A DNA stretch of 11,672 nucleotides from Alphaproteobacteria bacterium (GTDB taxonomy: Bacteria; Pseudomonadota; Alphaproteobacteria; RF32; CAG-977), in NCBI GenBank assembly GCA_017476085.1, contig JAFVEJ010000068.1, positions 1-11,672 of the forward strand, read 5' to 3'. The position numbers and the translations under genes were made by a program. This document shows, one piece after another, positions 6,484-11,672 of the stretch (position 1 is the stretch's first letter; each line of letters opens with the position of its first letter). Under the pieces are notes generated by a model, which did no database searches, was not told where the DNA came from, and saw only the letters and a program-made list of their open reading frames with translations.

Positions 6484-7137
6484 ATGAAAGCGACGTATCG
6501 AACTCCCAACGCTTTTTTTGTTTCTCCTATCGGCAAACGATTACAAAAACAAATCGATGCTTTTTTTGCAAAAGAAAATTTACGCGGATCATCTGCTGTT
6601 TTAATAGGTCCCGTTTTTCCTTTTTTAGCCGTTTTTGAACAAAACAATCCGAACATCCTTTTTGAAACGGAATACTTTATTGAAAATAGCTTTTTTACGG
6701 CTCTTCCACCGCCTTTCAGCGTTGAAACCGTTTTTATCGCCGCTTTAAACGATTCCGTTTTAAATAATTGTTCTTTGCTTATTAAAGAAGCTTCCCGACT
6801 GCTCAAACCTCAGGGGCGATTATTTTTTCTGATAAAAAACAAAAGAAAAACATCATCTGTTGAAATTAATGAAATGCCGGATGCGGCACTTTCATCCTTT
6901 TATGAAGAACTGCAAAACTTTTGTTTTTTTATACAAAAGAAAAAAGGATTAATTTATTTTCCTTATACCATGCCTTTTTGGGAAAAAGCCGATCAAACAG
7001 CATTTTCTTTGTTGAATGGCGGCGGAAATTTTTCTTTGTTGTGCGCGACAAAAAATTTATTTACCGTCTCTTCAACCGAAGATTACAGCTCGACCCGCAT
7101 AACCAAAGCATCCGTTTTAACATCGCCTCGAATATAA
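6484..7137 (+). CDS. Diverged SAM-methyltransferase-like protein, possibly inactive
   Basis: A 217-residue protein. The overall layout resembles an alphaproteobacterial class I methyltransferase family: an N-terminal stretch ending in a YxTPxG-like region, a beta strand with the SAM loop, the segment LLIKEASRLLKPQGRLFFLIKN (read in two parts: LLIKEASRLLKPQG, then RLFFLIKN), and a late GGxFSLLCATKxLF strand. The LKPQGRLFFL stretch is a good match to motif post-III of class I enzymes. However, the usual glycine-rich SAM loop (GxGxG or GLGYATPYL in the relatives I recall) reads IGPVFPFL here, so SAM binding may be lost. The gene is very AT-rich and full of Phe and Lys. Its 3' end overlaps rimI convergently for 55 bases. 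A weak AAGGA lies ten bases before the start. The fold assignment is moderately confident; substrate and activity are unknown. Confidence 0.65.
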   Translation: MKATYRTPNAFFVSPIGKRLQKQIDAFFAKENLRGSSAVLIGPVFPFLAVFEQNNPNILFETEYFIENSFFTALPPPFSVETVFIAALNDSVLNNCSLLIKEASRLLKPQGRLFFLIKNKRKTSSVEINEMPDAALSSFYEELQNFCFFIQKKKGLIYFPYTMPFWEKADQTAFSLLNGGGNFSLLCATKNLFTVSSTEDYSSTRITKASVLTSPRI

Positions 7138-7526
7138 TAATTCGCTCTTTTGCCGACTTGCCGAAAGCCATGACGCCGATATAAATTAATGGCATGTTCG
7201 TTATCAACCGCGACTTCCAAAAAGATTTCCCTGATCCCTTGCCGCGTTAAAAAATGAAAAGATTCTTCCATCAAATCGTCTGAAATATGTTTTCCCCTAA
7301 AATCCGGCAAAACACAAAAAGTCACAATATCCGCCTGCTGCGGACTGTATGCATATATCACAATGCCGACAGGTTTGTTTTCATCATACGCGATCAGACC
7401 GACCGCGCCGGGCATTAACAGCATTTGACGCATCATAGATTCATTCCATCCATGATCAAAGCATGCCTTGTGTATATCCGCATAGACTGGCGCAAAATCA
7501 GCGTTTTCTACCCTTATTTCCGACAT
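7083..7526 (-). CDS. rimI: Ribosomal protein S18-alanine N-acetyltransferase RimI
   Basis: A 147-residue GNAT-fold protein, the usual RimI length. Family knowledge: RimI acetylates the N-terminal alanine of ribosomal protein S18 using acetyl-CoA in the cytoplasm. The block LEVAVDNEHAINLYRRHGF (103-121) is typical and places the catalytic pair at E104 and Y116, twelve residues apart as in E. coli RimI. The pyrophosphate-binding loop, normally (Q/R)xxGx(G/A), reads RGKHIS (77-82), so two of its usual glycines are replaced. The start overlaps the end of tsaB by 13 bases, and GAGG lies seven bases upstream, inside tsaB. Genomic pairing with tsaB is classical. The 3' end overlaps the convergent methyltransferase-like gene by 55 bases, with no obvious terminator. 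Confidence 0.9.
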   Translation of the reverse strand: MSEIRVENADFAPVYADIHKACFDHGWNESMMRQMLLMPGAVGLIAYDENKPVGIVIYAYSPQQADIVTFCVLPDFRGKHISDDLMEESFHFLTRQGIREIFLEVAVDNEHAINLYRRHGFRQVGKRANYYIRGDVKTDALVMRVEL

Positions 7527-8149
7527 AACGTTACCTCGGCTTCACGCAAATAAAGCGGTTCCGGATATTCCTTTTGCGGTGTTTTTTGTGCGCAAAACAA
7601 AGCTATTTCTGCGGCGGTAGGCATTGAAATGTTCAAAACGGAAATTTTTGTAATTGTTTCTTTCAATCGATCCGCAGCATTTCCGGCGAAAACATATCCG
7701 TTTAAACCGGCTAATTTATCTGCAGACACAACGGCCGGTTCCGCCTCAGGTTTTCCCGATTCAAAGCATTGTGCATAAAAATCGTCTCGTTTTGTTTCCA
7801 AGACAAGACATACTTTTTTAATATCCGGCTGCAGTCTGTTGATTTTCCATGCCAAAACATCCAACACGGAAACGCCGATCATCGGCAATCCCGCAGCCAA
7901 AGCTATTCCGTCCGCCGCAGCCAGCCCGACACGAACACCGGTAAACGATCCCGGCCCCGTCGTTACGGCAATCGCATCAATTTCTTTAAACGATTGCTTT
8001 GCCTTCATCAAAACATCCTGCACCATAGGAATCAAACGCTCCGCTTGTCCGCGCTCCATTTTTTCAACGATTTCGGAAACGATTTTTTCCCCGTTAAAAA
8101 AAGCCGCCGAACAAATACTGTGTGTGCAGTCAATCGCCAGAATGTTCAT
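7514..8149 (-). CDS. tsaB: tRNA t6A37 biosynthesis protein TsaB
   Basis: A 211-residue protein of the ASKHA (actin/Hsp70-like) fold. It opens with MNILAIDCTHS and carries the conserved GPGSFTGVR (65-73), followed by the helix VGLAAADGIALAAGLP, both diagnostic of TsaB. Family knowledge: TsaB forms the TsaB-TsaD-TsaE complex that transfers the threonylcarbamoyl group to A37 of ANN-decoding tRNAs, and it is essential in most bacteria. It acts as a scaffold rather than the catalytic subunit. The C terminus carries the usual PLYLREAEVT motif. It starts 11 bases after the upstream cvpA paralogue, with only a distant GAGG at that gene's end, which suggests coupled translation. It overlaps rimI by 13 bases. 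Confidence 0.95.
   Translation of the reverse strand: MNILAIDCTHSICSAAFFNGEKIVSEIVEKMERGQAERLIPMVQDVLMKAKQSFKEIDAIAVTTGPGSFTGVRVGLAAADGIALAAGLPMIGVSVLDVLAWKINRLQPDIKKVCLVLETKRDDFYAQCFESGKPEAEPAVVSADKLAGLNGYVFAGNAADRLKETITKISVLNISMPTAAEIALFCAQKTPQKEYPEPLYLREAEVTLCRK
7534..7537 (-). promoter_or_regulatory. rimI Shine-Dalgarno site inside tsaB
   Basis: GAGG on the minus strand, within the tsaB reading frame, sits seven bases before the rimI ATG at 7526. It supports the overlapping start and coupled expression. Confidence 0.6.
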
Positions 8150-8160
8150 TTTTGAAATAA

Positions 8161-9000
8161 TTACCTCTTTATCTTTTCAAGCAGCGCTTTCTGCACTTCT
8201 TTTTCTATTTGTTTTTTCATTTCTTCTTCATTTATGGGTTCTTCGTTCAGCCATGCCACTATTTGTTGTTCGCAAACGTATTCTAATATTTTTTCATACG
8301 TTTCGACAGAAACAAGGCCATTTTCTTCCGAAGCAACGATATTCTGAACCATTTCTTTTGGCGCGCTTTTAGCAAGAACAGAAGAAATTGAAGAAATTAA
8401 TTTTTTTTCTCCGTCCTTGGTATCAACCGTTGTATTCTGCAAATAATATAACAATCGCTTTTTCCAGCTTTGCTCTTGCGTCGTTTCAGTTTCCTGCGGT
8501 TCCGCGTCAGAGTTTTCTTTGTTCTGCTCTTTTTTTTCAATAAAATCAAATTCCGGAAATTTTTTAAACATTTTGGCGGAACTGACGTAAGACAACGTTA
8601 AAATTTTGCTGGATTGAATAAGCTTCGGCGAAACAAATCCGGAAACAACGGCGACAACAACCAAAAGAACGCCTGCCCGCAAGCCGCCGAATATACCGCC
8701 TAAAGATCGATCCAACTTATTCAAACTACTGTTTTTGACCGCTGACACCAAAGAAGCCGTCACTATTTTCAGAACAATCCATGCGATAAACGTTCCTAAA
8801 AGGATCGCCGCGCCTCTCTGTATCGGTTCAAACGAAACAAACGTAAAAGCAGGCATAAAAATCGGCGCGAACATATATCCCAATATTCCGGAAAATACAT
8901 AGACGACCAATCCTAAAATTTCAGCGCAAAAACCGCGGCTTAATCCGATTAAAATCGACAGCCCGATTAAAATCAAAAGAATCAAATCCGATTGTGCCAT
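8161..9000 (-). CDS. CvpA-family membrane protein, second paralogue
   Basis: A 279-residue protein. The N-terminal part (about 5-122) is a CvpA domain with four hydrophobic segments (about 5-21, 29-50, 63-85, 103-124). It has the family's RGF-x-x-E-I-L-G (22-30) and the NKLDRSLGGIFGGLRAG block (94-110). The remaining 155 residues are charged and helical, with Glu/Gln/Lys-rich stretches, and are presumably cytoplasmic. Family knowledge: CvpA is an inner-membrane protein named for colicin V production and linked to envelope stress resistance; the biochemical role is unsettled. It directly follows another CvpA-family gene with an 18-base gap and precedes tsaB by 11 bases. The shared motifs and adjacency indicate an old tandem duplication with diverged tails. 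Confidence 0.88.
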   Translation of the reverse strand: MAQSDLILLILIGLSILIGLSRGFCAEILGLVVYVFSGILGYMFAPIFMPAFTFVSFEPIQRGAAILLGTFIAWIVLKIVTASLVSAVKNSSLNKLDRSLGGIFGGLRAGVLLVVVAVVSGFVSPKLIQSSKILTLSYVSSAKMFKKFPEFDFIEKKEQNKENSDAEPQETETTQEQSWKKRLLYYLQNTTVDTKDGEKKLISSISSVLAKSAPKEMVQNIVASEENGLVSVETYEKILEYVCEQQIVAWLNEEPINEEEMKKQIEKEVQKALLEKIKR

Positions 9001-9018
9001 TTTTTATCGTCCGACAAA

Positions 9019-9798
9019 TCAGTCCTCAAAGGAATCCTCTTCCCCGGCACTTTCTAAAAACAGCTTATCCAATTCCTCGCGTTCTTTCTTATTATAGCCT
9101 TGCTTTTCAGGATCCATCGGTTTTTCTTCCACTTGCGGATTGTTCAAAGATTCGAACAAATCATTTTTCTTTTCCGAACCAACCGACTTTTTTTCCTCTT
9201 TTTGAGCTGCTTTCTTGCTTTCTTTTTTAGCTTTCTTTTCAGAAGATGTATCCAATTTTTCAATCAATTCCTTCAGTTCATCGGATTTTGAGTCTTCTTT
9301 TTGAACCGGGTTGTCAAACAAGGATTCCGGCAAATGCCCTTTCACGCTTTCGGTCACGCGCTCCAAATAAGGAAAAGCTTTGCTTTTTTTCTGCATCTGT
9401 TCCAGATTTTTCGGCGCTAAAGTCATCACTAAAAAATAAATCAAAACCAAAATGACGACACCGCGCAAACCGCCGAAAATAAATCCCAAAAAATGATCTA
9501 ACCGGTTAAGAACGCTTTTGCGCACCTTGCCCGTGATTTTTGAACAAACGATTGTCAAAATAATCAAAGTCACGATAGCGACAACCGTTAAAGATATCAA
9601 ATTGGCGAATAGCGGACGATGAACATACTGTAAAACAAACGGTTCCAGATACGGCATCGCGTAAAAACCGGCCACACCAGCAACAATCCACGATCCGATT
9701 CCCAACATTTCACTGATAAAGCCGCGGAAAAAAGACAACACGGCTGAAGTCAGCAAAACCACCGCGATAAATATGTCAACGCCGCAAATATTTTCCAT
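9019..9798 (-). CDS. cvpA: CvpA-family membrane protein, first paralogue
   Basis: A 259-residue protein. The hydrophobic N-terminal CvpA domain (about 7-128) includes FRGFISEMLGIGSW (24-37) and NRLDHFLGFIFGGLRG (98-113), which match the family and the neighbouring paralogue. Residues 165-259 form a lysine- and glutamate-rich low-complexity tail, strongly acidic at the end. It begins one base after the radA stop (TAA-C-ATG), so translation is probably coupled. The radA-cvpA order is, as I recall it, common in alphaproteobacteria, where purF often follows; here a second cvpA takes that place. Being next to radA, this copy is the more likely orthologue of canonical CvpA. Confidence 0.9.
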   Translation of the reverse strand: MENICGVDIFIAVVLLTSAVLSFFRGFISEMLGIGSWIVAGVAGFYAMPYLEPFVLQYVHRPLFANLISLTVVAIVTLIILTIVCSKITGKVRKSVLNRLDHFLGFIFGGLRGVVILVLIYFLVMTLAPKNLEQMQKKSKAFPYLERVTESVKGHLPESLFDNPVQKEDSKSDELKELIEKLDTSSEKKAKKESKKAAQKEEKKSVGSEKKNDLFESLNNPQVEEKPMDPEKQGYNKKEREELDKLFLESAGEEDSFED

Positions 9799-9799
9799 G

Positions 9800-11209
9800 T
9801 TATGAATCCCGTTTATCCGACAAGCCGAACATATCCAATAACGTTTTCAAATGTCCGATTTCACTTGATCTTAAAACAGTATCCGCTTCTTTTACTGATT
9901 TTTTATTAACGTGACGCGGCGGAATCAAGGCGCGGGCGAATCCCAGTTTTGACGCCTCTTTCAGCCTCAGATCCGGTTGCGGCACGGCGCGGATCTCGCC
10001 CGAAAGCCCGACTTCGCCGAAAACGACCGCGTCCGCCGGCACTGGAATCTGCGATACGGAGGACAGCAACGCCGCCGCAACGGCCAGATCGGCCGCGGGT
10101 TCCGTAATTCTCAAACCGCCGGCCACATTCAGATAAATATCCTTTGACGACATCGGCAAACCGCATCTTGCTTCCAACACGGCAAGAACCATTCCCAAAC
10201 GCGAAGAATCCCAGCCGACCACCGCGCGGTGCGGCGTTGTCCCTGCCGGTGCGACCAAAGCCTGAATCTCGACCAGCATCGGACGCGACCCTTCAATCCC
10301 CGCATAAACACAGCTGCCCGTAACGTTTCCCCGCCGTTCAGCCAAAAACAAAGCGGAAGGGTTCGGAACTTCGACCAGTCCGCGTTCCGTCATTTCGAAT
10401 ACGCCGATTTCGTCCGTCGCGCCGAAACGGTTTTTCACGCCGCGCAAAATGCGGAAGTGGTGCCCTCTGTCGCCTTCGAAATAAAGCACCGTATCAACCA
10501 TATGTTCCAGAACGCGGGGCCCCGCCAAAGTACCCTCTTTGGTCACATGGCTGACCAGAAACAGCGCAAAACCGCGTCGTTTTGCAAGCCTTATCAATTC
10601 ATTGCCGCACGCTCTGACCTGTCCGACCGTTCCGGGGGCGGAATCCATCGTATCGACGAACATCGTTTGAATTGAATCGATCACGACGACGTCGGGCGCT
10701 TCTCCCGAATCCAAAGTGGCGACGATATCCCGCACATTCATTGCGGTCGCCAGTTCGACGTTCGCTTTTGCCAATCCCAACCTCGCGGCGCGCAAACGCA
10801 CCTGATCGACGGATTCTTCACCGGAAATATAAACGCACCGCACCGGCGCGCCTTTGATATTGCAAACGGAGGACAAAGCCGCCGTCACCTGTAACAAAAG
10901 CGTCGATTTTCCTATCCCCGGATCGCCGCCGATCAGTAGCACCGACCCTGCGACGAGACCTCCGCCGCACACGCGGTCAAGCTCTTTTATGCCCGATTTC
11001 AGGCGGAAAGTCGTTTCCGGCACGCCGTCCAGACTGACAAAATTGATCGTTCGTCCGCCTTTTCCTCCGGTAGCCTTCGGCGCGGCGGCCGCGGCCGTTT
11101 CCTCTTCGATGATCGTGTTCCATTCGCCGCAGGATTCACAGCGTCCCGCCCAGCGCGGAAACACCGCGCCGCAGCTTTGACAGACAAATCTGGTCGTGCT
11201 TTTTGCCAT
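9800..11209 (-). CDS. radA: DNA repair/branch-migration ATPase RadA (Sms)
   Basis: A 469-residue protein of normal RadA length. Domains in order: a C4 zinc finger (C10, C13, C24, C27), a RecA-like ATPase with Walker A GGDPGIGKS (94-102) and Walker B VVVIDS (174-179), the RadA-specific KNRFG motif (259-263), and a C-terminal Lon-protease-like domain (about 285-460). Family knowledge: RadA is a DnaB-like hexameric helicase that drives branch migration in recombination and repair with RecA. The start codon overlaps the stop of the upstream ABC ATPase in a TAATG arrangement. The cvpA gene follows one base after its stop. The DNA is clearly GC-richer than the cvpA genes: the 60 bases from 10021 contain 39 G/C, against 20 of 60 from 9181. 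Confidence 0.97.
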   Translation of the reverse strand: MAKSTTRFVCQSCGAVFPRWAGRCESCGEWNTIIEEETAAAAAPKATGGKGGRTINFVSLDGVPETTFRLKSGIKELDRVCGGGLVAGSVLLIGGDPGIGKSTLLLQVTAALSSVCNIKGAPVRCVYISGEESVDQVRLRAARLGLAKANVELATAMNVRDIVATLDSGEAPDVVVIDSIQTMFVDTMDSAPGTVGQVRACGNELIRLAKRRGFALFLVSHVTKEGTLAGPRVLEHMVDTVLYFEGDRGHHFRILRGVKNRFGATDEIGVFEMTERGLVEVPNPSALFLAERRGNVTGSCVYAGIEGSRPMLVEIQALVAPAGTTPHRAVVGWDSSRLGMVLAVLEARCGLPMSSKDIYLNVAGGLRITEPAADLAVAAALLSSVSQIPVPADAVVFGEVGLSGEIRAVPQPDLRLKEASKLGFARALIPPRHVNKKSVKEADTVLRSSEIGHLKTLLDMFGLSDKRDS

Positions 11210-11672
11210 TATCCCCGAATTTCCATTTGAATCGGCCCGTCAGCCCGACCGTTGATAAACTGTTCGACATAGGGATTTCCCGATTGATCAATGTCGGCGA
11301 CGTCCCCGTACCAGATGATTTTGCCTTTATACAGCATGGCGACTTTATCGGCGATTTTGCGCACGGAAGACATATCGTGCGTGATCGTGATGCCCGTCGC
11401 GCCCAAGTCTTTGACACAGGAACGAATCAAATCGTTAATGACATCCGACATGATCGGGTCAAGCCCCGTCGTCGGTTCATCAAAGAAAATCAGCTCCGGA
11501 TCGGCCGCGATCGCCCGCGCCAGCCCGACACGTTTTTTCATACCACCCGACAGCTCGTCCGGAAACAGCGAAGCGACATCGGCACTCAGCCCGACTTGCG
11601 CCAATTTTTTTATTGCGATTTCCTTGGCTTCGGCGCGCTTCATCTTCTTGCCCTGAATCAAGCCGAACGCCA
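11209..11672 (-). CDS. mlaF: ABC transporter ATPase, MlaF-like (5' end outside window)
   Basis: The C-terminal part of an ABC ATPase, cut by the window edge. The frame is open up to 11672, and the visible sequence begins just after the Q-loop region, so Walker A is not seen. The signature LSGGM followed by KKRVGLARA, Walker B with LIFFDEPTTGLDP, and the H-loop ITHDMSSVRKIAD are intact. LSGGM rather than LSGGQ and the end NPYVEQFINGRADGPI are typical of MlaF/Mkl ATPases that drive retrograde phospholipid transport to keep outer-membrane lipid asymmetry. It overlaps radA by one base (TAATG). A TTG near 11661 in the same frame is internal, not the start. The MlaE permease is expected further upstream, outside the window. 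Confidence 0.88.
   Translation of the reverse strand, partial: AFGLIQGKKMKRAEAKEIAIKKLAQVGLSADVASLFPDELSGGMKKRVGLARAIAADPELIFFDEPTTGLDPIMSDVINDLIRSCVKDLGATGITITHDMSSVRKIADKVAMLYKGKIIWYGDVADIDQSGNPYVEQFINGRADGPIQMEIRG

Noticed and set aside
7067..7082. Small hairpin just after the rimI stop as a terminator
   Set aside because: Only about five base pairs, and the T tract lies well downstream; not convincing.

Overview
The window looks like a chromosomal segment of an alphaproteobacterium with moderate to low G+C, perhaps a host- or gut-associated lineage. The basis is a CarD/CdnL-type regulator, a member of the large NAD-dependent glutamate dehydrogenase family, a SlyB-like lipoprotein, a radA-cvpA arrangement next to an Mla-type ABC ATPase, and an alphaproteobacterial-type methyltransferase relative. 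The exact lineage is inference, because no rRNA or other strong marker is present. I see no tRNA, rRNA, CRISPR array, insertion sequence or phage gene.

Region 1 (1-1780, + strand) is a two-gene unit encoding exported, extremely cysteine-rich proteins built from CxxC/CPxGTY repeats that resemble the eukaryotic GCC2/GCC3 (ephrin-receptor-like) module. A strong intrinsic terminator closes it. This is the least ordinary part of the window.

Region 2 (1850-5600, - strand) holds three separate transcription units. They are carD, preceded by a possible 34-residue small ORF; a SlyB-like glycine-zipper lipoprotein; and a 773-residue glutamate dehydrogenase that keeps only the catalytic half of its family. 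carD and the dehydrogenase have clear intrinsic terminators.

Region 3 (5604-7137, + strand) has two conspicuously AT-rich genes. One is an unrecognised three-helix membrane protein with a lysine-rich tail. The other is a diverged, possibly inactive methyltransferase-fold protein whose 3' end overlaps rimI head-on by 55 bases.

Region 4 (7083-11672, - strand) is a tightly packed probable operon, read from right to left: mlaF-like ABC ATPase (5' end outside the window), radA, two consecutive cvpA paralogues, tsaB and rimI. Junctions range from a 13-base overlap to an 18-base gap. It joins lipid-asymmetry transport, recombination-associated branch migration, t6A tRNA modification and ribosomal protein S18 acetylation. 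The radA/mlaF end is markedly GC-richer than the cvpA end.

No intergenic stretch exceeds about 300 bases. The longest are 1684-1893, which holds two terminators, and 2395-2617, which holds the small ORF, a candidate promoter and AT-rich sequence.
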